Assembly: GCF_003315195.1 (NCBI RefSeq)
Contig: NZ_QNRV01000020.1
Span: 1 to 58,484 of the forward strand
Reading direction: 5' to 3'
Source of the DNA: Sutterella wadsworthensis
GTDB lineage: Bacteria; Pseudomonadota; Gammaproteobacteria; Burkholderiales; Burkholderiaceae_F
Length of the DNA stretch: 58,484 nucleotides
The notes beneath the pieces were generated by a model. The model made no database searches and was not told the DNA's origin. It saw only the letters and a list, made by a program, of their open reading frames with translations. Positions 28,355 to 36,746 of this stretch are shown in pieces; the first letter of the stretch is position 1; every line of letters starts with the position of its first letter. Made by a program: the position numbers and the translations under genes.

Positions 28355-29236
28355 ATGCAGATCACCGTGCGTGCTCCGGCCTCCACTTCGAATCTCGGCC
28401 CGGGTTTTGACATCTTCGGCCTGGCACTTTCGCTCTACTCCGTTTTCACTTTTGAGCGTTCTGAAGCGCTCCAGATTTCCGGCTGTCCGGAAGCTTTTCA
28501 AAATGAAGACAATCTGGTGCTTCAAGGCTTTCGAGAAATCTTCCGTGAAGCCGGGCAGACGCCCTTTCCCGTGAAGCTTCACATTGACGCAGAGGTTCCC
28601 GTTGCCCGCGGCCTGGGCAGTTCAAGCACCTGCATCGCCGCCGGCGCTGCCGCCGCCAATGCTTTCCTCGGCAGTCCCTTTGCGAAGGACGAGCTCTTTC
28701 AAATTTGCGCTCGCTTTGAGAGTCACCCTGACAACGCGGCCCCTGTGACATTCGGCGGCTTCACCGCGTCTTTTGCCTCGGATGAACGCTTTCACGCGCT
28801 GCGTATGCCGCTTGACCAAAATTGGAAGTTTGCCGTCATCATCCCTGACTATGAAGTGCGCACGGCTGACGCCCGACGTGCAATGCCTAAAGAAATCGCC
28901 GTTAAAGACAGCGTCTTTACGACCTCTCATGCCATTGCCATGATTGAGGCGCTCCGCTCCGGCAGCGAAGAACTTCTGGCCGAAGCCTGTCAGGACGTGC
29001 TTCATGAACCCTGCCGGCGCAAACTCATCAAAGACTACGATTCGGTGCGGGCCTCTGCCAAGGCAGCCGGAGCACCAGCTTTTTTCATCAGCGGATCAGG
29101 TTCAACGATGATTGCACTCACAAAGTCTGAGAACGTTGCCGAGCGTTTTATCGAACTCGTTCGTGCTCGTCATCCGAATTTTGCGGGCCACGTGCTCCAT
29201 GCCGCTGCTGACGGCGTGCGTGTTGAAACGAAATAA
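28355..29236 (+). CDS. thrB: Homoserine kinase (GHMP family)
   Basis: A 293-aa cytoplasmic kinase phosphorylating homoserine to O-phosphohomoserine, the substrate of ThrC encoded just upstream. The GHMP fold is clear: an N-terminal RAPASTSNLGPGFDIFGLAL, the ATP loop PVARGLGSSSTCIAAGAAA and a C-terminal SGSGSTMIAL motif. The ATG at 28355 is chosen because MQITVRAPAS is the conserved N-terminus. An in-frame start 54 bases earlier would add an unrelated hydrophobic stretch. Order thrC-thrB is the reverse of that in E. coli. Confidence 0.95.
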   Translation: MQITVRAPASTSNLGPGFDIFGLALSLYSVFTFERSEALQISGCPEAFQNEDNLVLQGFREIFREAGQTPFPVKLHIDAEVPVARGLGSSSTCIAAGAAAANAFLGSPFAKDELFQICARFESHPDNAAPVTFGGFTASFASDERFHALRMPLDQNWKFAVIIPDYEVRTADARRAMPKEIAVKDSVFTTSHAIAMIEALRSGSEELLAEACQDVLHEPCRRKLIKDYDSVRASAKAAGAPAFFISGSGSTMIALTKSENVAERFIELVRARHPNFAGHVLHAAADGVRVETK

Positions 29237-29642
29237 TGGCTGCAGCTGCCCCCGTGATACGGCGACTTGACGAACATGTTTTTCGCAATTCGCCGAAACG
29301 GGCTGTTTTCTCTTATTCCGTCCGATAGCAAGCGGCAGCCCAGAAACCCCAGTTTGCCAATCACAATAATGGCGGTATTTCAAAGCACTTTCGGACCCGA
29401 GTCAATCATTGAGAACGCCTGCACATCATCAGGTAGGTCAATTTAGCGTTCGCTGGACAATTTGACGGTTTTATACAAATCATCCGGCCCCACAGGGTTT
29501 AATTGCTGAATTTCTCAACACATCCGCGTTTTTCTCTTAATCAGTCGATTGATCTAGGTCATGTTGATTAGAAAAGCGCACAACGACGATGAACTCATGT
29601 CAGGCGGCCTTGAGGTCCGCCTAACGACTTGGAGATTCAGTC
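29237..29642. promoter_or_regulatory. Promoter region of flavinylated reductase gene
   Basis: This 406-bp gap carries an FNR/CRP-type half-matched site at 29549-29562 (TTGAT-ctag-gtcat) nested in an inverted repeat ttaatca (29537-29543) / tgattag (29565-29571). A good GGAG precedes the reductase start. Together these suggest activation under oxygen limitation and possibly by the response regulator encoded downstream. Both are inferences. Confidence 0.5.
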
Positions 29643-31448
29643 ATGAGAAACTTTCGTCTAACCGCTGCTGCGGCTCTTTTAACCGCGCTCATTGCCGGTC
29701 CATCCTGGAGTTACACGCCGGGGACCTATGAAGCATCGGCTCAGGGCATGAAGGGACCGGTGAAAGTTGCGGTCACTTTTTCAAAGGATGCGGTGACTTC
29801 AGTCAAGGTTATCGAAGAGAAGGAAACGGCAGGCATCGGGACGACTGCGGCGGCCGAACTTCCTCGGCAAATCGTTGAAGCCCAGAGCACAAAGATCGAC
29901 GGACTGAGCGGAGCGACGGTAACAAGCAAAGCCATCTTCGCGGCTGTTGAAGACTGCATTCGTCAAGCCAAAGGCGATCCGAATCAGCCAGCCCGAAGCA
30001 CTGCGCCGAAACATGCCGGAAAAACGATTGAAGCAGCTGAAGACGTCGTCATCATCGGATCGGGTTTTTCAGGACTTGCCGCTGCCGTCAACGCTGCTGA
30101 GCACGGTGCCCGCGTGACAGTCCTTGAGAAGATGAGCGTTACCGGCGGCGCATCGGCCATCTGCGGCGGGCAGTGGGCCATCATGGGCACGAAGCTCCAG
30201 AAGGAAAAAGGTGTCCCCTACGATCCTCCGCAAGCTCTGGTCTACGATCTCATCGGCAATGGCCACCTGAAGAACGACCTGACAACGCTCACGATGTTCG
30301 CGGAGAACTCTCCTCGCGCTGCCGATTGGGCGATCAATCGCTTCAAACCGGAATTCATTGACCAAAAACTGCAGTACCGCGCCGAATTCCAATTCGACCG
30401 CTCGCTCTACCTCAAGGGCGGCTGCGGCCCGGCCTACCGGAAGGTGGAAAAGGCCGTGCGGGATCTCGGCATCAAGATCCACACCGACACCAAGGCTGAA
30501 CGACTGATTGTTAAAGACGGCCGGATCGTGGGTGTTGAAGCGCACAAGAAGGACGGAACGAAATACATCTTCTCGAGCAAAGCAGTTCTCCTCGCCACCG
30601 GCGGTTACGGCGCAAATAAGGCGATGCTCATCGAACCGCTCAAAAGCGCGCTCTACTACGGACCGGTCTCAGCAACCGGCGACGGACATCGTATGGCCCA
30701 AGCCGTCGGCGCCAAGCTTGAACTCATGGAATTCGGCAAGCGCTATCCTAACGGCGTTGAGGCGGCTCCCGGCGTAGCAAAGTCGATTATTCAAGGCAAC
30801 TACCGTGCGTGGCTCCAGTCGGGTATTCTCGTTAACAATGAAGGACGCCGCCTCATTAATGAAAAGGCCTCCAATCACGATATCCTCACTGTGCTCGAGA
30901 AGCAAAAGGGCGGAATGCTCTACCTCGTGATGGATCAGGCTACATGGAATGGCTTCCGTGACGGCGTTCACACGCTGGGCATTACGGACGAAGATCTTGA
31001 AAAATGGCTCGCCGAAAACGGCCGCAAAGCTCCGATCTTCGCTCATGGCTCAACCCTCGCTGAAGCCGCTGCCTCAGCCGGCATTGACGGCAGCACGCTT
31101 GAGAAGACCGTTGCCCGCTACAACGAACTCGTGAAGCTTGGCAAAGATGAGGACTTTGGCCGTCCTGCAGCATTTATGAAGGCCGCAATCTCGTCAGAAG
31201 GTCCGTATTACATCGTTGAACAAAAACCGCGCTTTGCCACTACGATGGGAAGCGTTATCGTCGACGAGAATCTTCAGGTTCTTAACCAACAGGGCAAACC
31301 GATTCCGGGTCTTTATGCCGCCGGTGAAATTGTGAATGCTGTGCACGGCGATGACTCCTCACCCGGCATGAACGTGGCGTGGGGCTTCACCTCCGGCAAG
31401 GTCGCGAGTGAATCCATTCTCAAAGCGCTTGGGCGATTAGAGAAGTAG
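29643..31448 (+). CDS. Secreted FMN/FAD reductase (flavocytochrome-c-like, non-canonical active site)
   Basis: A 601-aa exported two-domain flavoenzyme. After a Sec signal (LLTALIAGPSWS) comes an FMN-binding domain with D86-G-L-S-G-A-T92-V-T, the motif in which ApbE links FMN to the threonine. A FAD_binding_2 reductase domain follows (IIGSGFSGLAAAVNAAEHG from about residue 117). The usual fumarate-reductase signatures are missing: TTMGSV lacks the catalytic His of the H-x-T-M-G-G motif, and GDDSSPGMNVAWGFTSG replaces the HGxNRLG arginine motif. It therefore probably reduces something other than a dicarboxylate. The sensor and regulator genes downstream probably control it. No apbE is present in the window. 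Confidence 0.87.
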   Translation: MRNFRLTAAAALLTALIAGPSWSYTPGTYEASAQGMKGPVKVAVTFSKDAVTSVKVIEEKETAGIGTTAAAELPRQIVEAQSTKIDGLSGATVTSKAIFAAVEDCIRQAKGDPNQPARSTAPKHAGKTIEAAEDVVIIGSGFSGLAAAVNAAEHGARVTVLEKMSVTGGASAICGGQWAIMGTKLQKEKGVPYDPPQALVYDLIGNGHLKNDLTTLTMFAENSPRAADWAINRFKPEFIDQKLQYRAEFQFDRSLYLKGGCGPAYRKVEKAVRDLGIKIHTDTKAERLIVKDGRIVGVEAHKKDGTKYIFSSKAVLLATGGYGANKAMLIEPLKSALYYGPVSATGDGHRMAQAVGAKLELMEFGKRYPNGVEAAPGVAKSIIQGNYRAWLQSGILVNNEGRRLINEKASNHDILTVLEKQKGGMLYLVMDQATWNGFRDGVHTLGITDEDLEKWLAENGRKAPIFAHGSTLAEAAASAGIDGSTLEKTVARYNELVKLGKDEDFGRPAAFMKAAISSEGPYYIVEQKPRFATTMGSVIVDENLQVLNQQGKPIPGLYAAGEIVNAVHGDDSSPGMNVAWGFTSGKVASESILKALGRLEK

Positions 31449-31535
31449 CCTGCACACAGCGTCTTTCATCTCCGCATCGGCATCGGCTGCTCTCCCCCTC
31501 ACCTTTGTCGGTGCGGAATTCCCCATTTCCTCATA

Positions 31536-33353
31536 ATGGCCTTTCACATATCCAGCTGGAGAATAAGATCCGCGGCCGCAGCAGCGGCTTTGCTCTGCGC
31601 GTTCCCCGGATTTTCTGTCTGCGGGGCGGAAGACCTCCGTCCCGTCCTGCGTTTTGGGATGATGGCCTTTTTGCAGGAAGGCACTCCGTCGGGATTCACG
31701 ACCTATGTGAATGCCGACGACTACGTGCTGCGCAAACTGCCGCAGATTCTCTCGCAAAGTCTCCCGGAATACCGCGTGGATGTGAAGGTCTACCGTACGG
31801 CAGCCCTCATCAAGGCAGCCCGCAGCGGCAAAGTAGATGTGATTTTCGGCAGCAGCGGGTGCTATGCATCGCTGCTGCCTGACGGCATCTATCCGCTCGC
31901 CACGCTCGTCACCAATTTCGCCCCGGATCCCAACCGAGCGGTTGCCGGCGCAGTCGTTGTGAGCAGCCGACGCACTGATCTCAACAGTCTAAAGGACCTG
32001 AAACATCTCTCGGCGATGTCGGGTCTCGAATCGATGTTCTTCAACTGGCAGATGCCGGCTTCTGCGCTCCTTGACAGAGGCTTGGATCCGTACCGCTTCT
32101 TCAGTTCCCTCAGACAGGTGGATCAGCCCGTGCCGAAAATTCTGCAGGCACTTGAAGACGGAACCATTGACGTTGGACTGATGCGGGCCTGCGTTTTGGA
32201 AGGACTGCCTATAGAGAGGAGAAAACACTTCAAGGTAATCGAGCCGGCAGAAGACTCTCCTCTCGCCTGCGCGCACACCTCGAGGCTCTTTCCTAACTGG
32301 ACGGTTGGCGCCATGAGTCAGGTGCCGTCCGACGTTGCCAAGCGAATCTCTCTGGCACTGCTCACCGCGCCGCCGCAAACAGAAGCGGGCATCGCATGGA
32401 GCACCGCCAACAGCTTCAAAAGCATTGATCAGCTCTACCGAGAGCTCAAATGGGGACGCTATGAATACCTGCGGCATTGGACTTTTACGCGAGTCTGGGA
32501 GGCCGTCTGGCCGTTCGCATTGGCTGCTCTAGTTGCTTTTCTCGCCTTAATGCTGCACCTTCGTCGGGTCAATGCCCTCGTTGAGCGCCGGACCCGAGAA
32601 CTTAATGACGAAGCTGCCCGACGCATGGCTCTGGAAGAGAGCAACACTGCGCTTCTCCAAAAGTTCCACCGCTACGAGCAAATGAGCACGATGGGCATGC
32701 TTTCAAACATGGTTGCGCACGAAATCCGTCAGCCGCTTTCAGCACTGCGCTATGCGCTGCGTACGATCGAGATGGCCGCCGCCCGCGACGAAGAGGACTC
32801 TGCCGTCATTGAGAAGTCCTGTGCCAAAGCCCGAAGGCAAACAGAGCGAATCAACGACATTGTCGAGCACGTCTGCTCCTATGCCCGAACGGACCGCCGC
32901 AACCTCCCGATTAATCTTTCCGAGCTGATCCGGGAAACAGTGGCTGAAGCCGCCCAGATGAAACTCATTCATCATGCAGTGACGCTTGTCCTATCGGACA
33001 ATGTCTTCATTACTGGCAATCCCCTTGAACTCCAGCTGGTTGTGCTTAATCTCCTCAAGAACTCCTCAGAAGCTGCAGCCGGACGGAACCCGCAGTCCAA
33101 GATTGCACTGACCTGCGGCGAAGATCACGTCGAGCTGATCGTTTCAGACGAAACAGAACAGCTCGATGCTGAAGCGCTTGAACGCATTGCCTCCTGCGGA
33201 CCGTCACAGAAACGAGACGGTTTGGGTCTTGGCCTCAGCATCGTGCGGAGCATCATCAGCGCACACGGCGGCAGCATTCACTTCAGTGCACGAGCCGACA
33301 AAGGTCTCGAAGTACAAATCATTCTTCCTCTCCCCGGAGGCGGCTCCTCATGA
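31536..33353 (+). CDS. TtrS-like sensor histidine kinase with PhnD-type sensing domain
   Basis: A 605-aa membrane sensor. A signal/anchor segment (residues 8-28) precedes a periplasmic binding-protein-like domain of about 260 residues (LRFGMMAFLQEGTPSGF, VDVIFGSSGCYASL), the arrangement seen in the tetrathionate sensor TtrS. One transmembrane helix lies at about 318-342. A short coiled linker and a HisKA domain with phospho-acceptor H395 (VAHEIRQPLSAL) follow. The ATPase domain has N-box LLKNSSEAA and G-box GLGLGLSIV. It overlaps the response regulator gene by ATGA. The ligand is likely the acceptor used by the upstream reductase. Sequence alone cannot name it. Confidence 0.88.
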   Translation: MAFHISSWRIRSAAAAAALLCAFPGFSVCGAEDLRPVLRFGMMAFLQEGTPSGFTTYVNADDYVLRKLPQILSQSLPEYRVDVKVYRTAALIKAARSGKVDVIFGSSGCYASLLPDGIYPLATLVTNFAPDPNRAVAGAVVVSSRRTDLNSLKDLKHLSAMSGLESMFFNWQMPASALLDRGLDPYRFFSSLRQVDQPVPKILQALEDGTIDVGLMRACVLEGLPIERRKHFKVIEPAEDSPLACAHTSRLFPNWTVGAMSQVPSDVAKRISLALLTAPPQTEAGIAWSTANSFKSIDQLYRELKWGRYEYLRHWTFTRVWEAVWPFALAALVAFLALMLHLRRVNALVERRTRELNDEAARRMALEESNTALLQKFHRYEQMSTMGMLSNMVAHEIRQPLSALRYALRTIEMAAARDEEDSAVIEKSCAKARRQTERINDIVEHVCSYARTDRRNLPINLSELIRETVAEAAQMKLIHHAVTLVLSDNVFITGNPLELQLVVLNLLKNSSEAAAGRNPQSKIALTCGEDHVELIVSDETEQLDAEALERIASCGPSQKRDGLGLGLSIVRSIISAHGGSIHFSARADKGLEVQIILPLPGGGSS

Positions 33354-33994
33354 CACGAACGCTAAAGGATATTCAGCAGCACACGCTCGTGCGCATCGTT
33401 GATGACAACGAAGACCTTCGTGAAACGTGTGAAATGATGCTCACCTATGCCGGCTGGCAGGTTCGCACTTATGCTGGTGCGTGGTCTTTCCTTATGGATG
33501 ACGCACCATCTGTGCCTGGCTGCCTTATTCTTGACATCAGCATGCCGGACATGACCGGCACGGAGCTGCAGATGGAAATGCGCCGCCGCCGGTACTCGCT
33601 GCCCATCATCATCCTTACGGGACACGCCAACGTTGATCTCGCCGTTACGACGCTGAAGGCGGGTGCAGCCGAATTTTTTGAAAAACCCGTTGACGAAGAC
33701 CGCCTGATGAAGGCGATCGCCAAACTGTGCAGAGAAAGTCTCGCCAAAAGCTGCGGCGAACTTACCGGCCGGGATCTTGAAAAAGCATTTGACCTCCTCA
33801 CTGAGCGAGAACGCGAAATACTGGAACTCATGATCCAAGACGTATCTTCTCAGCAGATTGCCGAACGTTTGGGTTTGAGCGACCGCACCATCTATGCGCA
33901 CCGAAACGCCATTTACCGAAAGCTCGGAACAAAAAATCTTTCGAATATTTCGCTTGAAGATCTCGTTAGTTCGTCATGCTCTCTGCCTAAGTGA
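33350..33994 (+). CDS. FixJ/TtrR-type response regulator
   Basis: A 214-aa cytoplasmic regulator. The receiver domain has the acidic pair at residues 18-19 (VDDNED), phospho-acceptor D62 (LILDISMPD), a conserved T in ILTGHAN and K in EKPVDED. A LuxR/FixJ helix-turn-helix closes the protein (LTEREREILELM, QQIAERLGLSDRTIYAHRNAI). The start overlaps the kinase stop by 4 bases, so the pair is translationally coupled. By analogy with TtrSR it should activate the adjacent reductase promoter at 29237-29642 when its kinase detects substrate. The inverted repeat at 29537-29571 is a candidate site. Confidence 0.9.
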   Translation: MTRTLKDIQQHTLVRIVDDNEDLRETCEMMLTYAGWQVRTYAGAWSFLMDDAPSVPGCLILDISMPDMTGTELQMEMRRRRYSLPIIILTGHANVDLAVTTLKAGAAEFFEKPVDEDRLMKAIAKLCRESLAKSCGELTGRDLEKAFDLLTEREREILELMIQDVSSQQIAERLGLSDRTIYAHRNAIYRKLGTKNLSNISLEDLVSSSCSLPK

Positions 33995-34604
33995 TGCAGC
34001 GCTCACCTGCAAATGTCCAGTCTTCTGCCGATGCCAAATCCAACCCTGGCATCCGGCTTTGGAAAAATACATTGGATTGCCGATAACGGATGAACTAATT
34101 TAGCGCTCAATGCCCGATCGGTCATTAAGAATGAGCTGGAGGCCCGTATCTTAGGTGAGTCACCTAGGCATTCAAATCTGTCAACTTCTGAATGTTTTCT
34201 TGTTCTCAACAAGTATTAATTTCGTAGCCATCCCAAAATTCAATCTGAAAACCATATAATTACATCTTAAAAAATAGTTTACCTATCACATTTTTAGTCG
34301 TTATTGATATATGCAATGGCCTAATAATTTATAAAACATCCAATGGAGTCACTGTTTGGAAATAAAAACCCCTCTTTTCGTAAACCTTTACAGTGAACGC
34401 CAAACAACAATTTCAGAGAATTACTTCTGTCATTTCAAATTCGTCATTGTCCTTTGTTAACCAATTACTTAGCGCCGTAATCAAAATTTCTCAATAAAAA
34501 TAATCTGTTAGCTTCGCCAACCTCACCTTAGAATGCGAATCATTCTCATCATTAAGGTCGTCTGCAGTCTACAAACGCAGACCGCTTTGTCAACGGAGAT
34601 TGGC
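33995..34604. promoter_or_regulatory. AT-rich intergenic region upstream of iron-chelate locus
   Basis: The right half, after about 34100, is strongly AT-rich and contains no recognisable gene. A short palindrome taggtgagtcaccta (34153-34167) is present. The Fur box at 34529 and the RBS GGAG before the ATG at 34605 lie at its right end. Confidence 0.45.
34529..34549. promoter_or_regulatory. Fur box upstream of TonB receptor 1
   Basis: tagaatgcgaatcattctcat closely matches the Fur consensus (interleaved NAT triplets around gataat-type hexamers). It lies 56 bases before the receptor start, so iron repression is expected. Confidence 0.75.
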
Positions 34605-36674
34605 ATGAGCCCTTCTAATATTTACCCCCCCCCCCATTTTTCATTTCGTCCTCTCGTACTGACGATATCTTTTCTATTTGCAGGAATGAATAGTGCTGCC
34701 GCAGCTGAAGATTCGACTCCCAAAGCGACTTACATTGATACACAGCCCATTGTCGTAACGGCTACCCGAACCACTCAGCCCCTCTCTCAGGCCGCAAGCT
34801 CACTCAGCGTGCTCACAGAGCAGGATATTCAGGAAGATCAGCCTGTTACTTTGGGCGAACTGCTTTTAGATATTCCTAACGTTGACGTTCTTGACTTTGC
34901 CTACATATCGTCGCAAATTTCAATCCGAGGATCGAACTCCTCTCAAATTACGTATTTGATTGACGGAATGCGTCAGGACGACCAAACAATGGCCGGCAAC
35001 CGTCCAAGCGGCATTTTCATTGATCCGGAAATTCTTAAACAAGTTGAAGTCAAGCACGGCGGCGGCAGCGCGCTATACGGCAACGGCGGTATTGGCGGCA
35101 CATTGGCCGTCACCACAATGAACGCCAATGATTTCCTGAAGGGAACCGATCGAAACTTTGGCGCCAAAGTCAAGGCCGGCTACACCTCAGACAATCTGGA
35201 ATGGCAAAAGAGCGCTTACGCATTCGGCCGATCCAACCAGTGGGACGTCGTCTTTGGGGTTTCACGCCGTGACTCAGGTGCTTCCACCAACTCACTGACC
35301 GGCAAACGAAGCAAAGCCGATATCGATGCCTACAGCACAGCAGCATTCGGCAAAGCCTCCTTCATGCCTAACGATGCCAACGTGCTGAGCCTCTCATACA
35401 ATTTTGACCGTGCAAATTCTGAAAGCGATACGTTCTATCGCTATGAACAGCAACGCGTCACCGGCAAATGGGAGTTCGAACGAGGCGACCTCTGGAATCT
35501 CACCGCAGCCCTTCAATACGCCCACTCCAAATTCCACTACGTCAATCCTGATCCTTGGCGCGGCATCAATTCCAAAGATAAGTTCGACTCCGTGAGCGGA
35601 AATGTGCAGAACACCTCCTACCTCAGCGGACTCGGCCGGCATGCCGTCACCTATGGGTTCGATTTTTCAAAGACATCGCAAAGCGGCTTAGTTTTAGATC
35701 AAACGACAAATGAATGGAACAAAGATTCAACCCGTCCGGATGCTGACGGTTTTGACGGCGGCTTCTTCATTGAGGACGAATATAAGATCAACGGTCTTTT
35801 CTCCGTGGTCCCCGTCGTGCGCTTCAACTACTTCAAGCGCGAATCGAATACCGGTTTCCCTTCGCTTTCCGACTCCAAAGTAACGCCGGGCATCACGCTG
35901 AAGATGACGCCCTATGAATCTTTGCTGGTCTGGGGGTCCGTACACACCGGTTACCGTCCGCCGATGCTCGATGAGATGTACTTCTACAGCACAGACTACG
36001 GTCAGAATGTTGAGGTCATCAATAATCCCAATCTGAAGCCTGAAAAATCCACGAACTACGAAGTCGGCATGAGCGGCCTGTTCGGCGATCTTCTCACTGA
36101 GAACGATCATCTTTCCTGGCGAGTTGCGGTCTTCTATGACGACGTCAAGGACTTCATTTCGGTTCAGGATAATATGCTCGAATGGTGGCAAGGCGGCATG
36201 GTCGGACCGATCAAGTACCAAACGGTGAACTACGGCCACGTTGTCAACAAGGGTGCTGAGCTTTCCGGCACCTATGAACTCAACGGTTTTAAAGCCTCCG
36301 CTTCATACGGTTATCTGCATTCTGAAGATAAGGAAACCGGCGAACGGCTGGGCGGTGTTACGCCTCAGAGCGCCAATCTGCGGCTGAGCTACAAAATTGC
36401 AGCTGCCCAACTTGAGCCTTGGTACCGGCTCCATTGGGCCAAGGGCGGCGATACCGTTCCGTTCCCAGGATATGCAGCAACCCATTTGGATGACTACACC
36501 CTGCACTCCGTAGGCATCAACTGGACGCCGAAGATTCCGAATTACTTCAACATTCAGGCAGGTCTCGCCGTCACTAACCTGACAAATGAGAAGTACGTTG
36601 CGCTGTTCGGCATGCGTGAGAACAACGTGGGTTATGCTCGAGGTTTCCGTGCCTGGCTCTCGGCCCAGTTCTAA
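34605..36674 (+). CDS. TonB-dependent outer-membrane receptor 1, with C11 tract
   Basis: A 689-aa TonB-dependent receptor for an iron chelate. The signal peptide runs to about residue 36. TonB box IVVTATR is near 48. The plug (SSLSVLTEQDIQE to GGIGGTLAVTTMNA) and a 22-strand barrel ending GFRAWLSAQF follow. The ATG at 34605 has GGAG 8 bases upstream. A run of 11 C (34625-34635) covers codons 7-11 (Y-P-P-P-H). Loss of one C gives a stop after about 19 codons, and gain of one also leads to an early stop, so slippage should turn the gene on or off. The Fur box lies upstream. First gene of a three-gene locus. Confidence 0.92.
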   Translation: MSPSNIYPPPHFSFRPLVLTISFLFAGMNSAAAAEDSTPKATYIDTQPIVVTATRTTQPLSQAASSLSVLTEQDIQEDQPVTLGELLLDIPNVDVLDFAYISSQISIRGSNSSQITYLIDGMRQDDQTMAGNRPSGIFIDPEILKQVEVKHGGGSALYGNGGIGGTLAVTTMNANDFLKGTDRNFGAKVKAGYTSDNLEWQKSAYAFGRSNQWDVVFGVSRRDSGASTNSLTGKRSKADIDAYSTAAFGKASFMPNDANVLSLSYNFDRANSESDTFYRYEQQRVTGKWEFERGDLWNLTAALQYAHSKFHYVNPDPWRGINSKDKFDSVSGNVQNTSYLSGLGRHAVTYGFDFSKTSQSGLVLDQTTNEWNKDSTRPDADGFDGGFFIEDEYKINGLFSVVPVVRFNYFKRESNTGFPSLSDSKVTPGITLKMTPYESLLVWGSVHTGYRPPMLDEMYFYSTDYGQNVEVINNPNLKPEKSTNYEVGMSGLFGDLLTENDHLSWRVAVFYDDVKDFISVQDNMLEWWQGGMVGPIKYQTVNYGHVVNKGAELSGTYELNGFKASASYGYLHSEDKETGERLGGVTPQSANLRLSYKIAAAQLEPWYRLHWAKGGDTVPFPGYAATHLDDYTLHSVGINWTPKIPNYFNIQAGLAVTNLTNEKYVALFGMRENNVGYARGFRAWLSAQF
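34625..34635 (+). repeat. C11 homopolymer in receptor coding start
   Basis: Eleven consecutive C residues lie within the signal-peptide codons of the TonB receptor. The present length keeps the frame open, whereas 10 or 12 C would close it. Tracts of this length are known contingency loci in Neisseria iron receptors. Confidence 0.75.
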
Positions 36675-36746
36675 TTTCACCTGAAAAAGTCTGCCGAAAG
36701 CGGTCTCCCCGAACCGCTTTCGGCACAGCACCATTCAAGCACAAGC

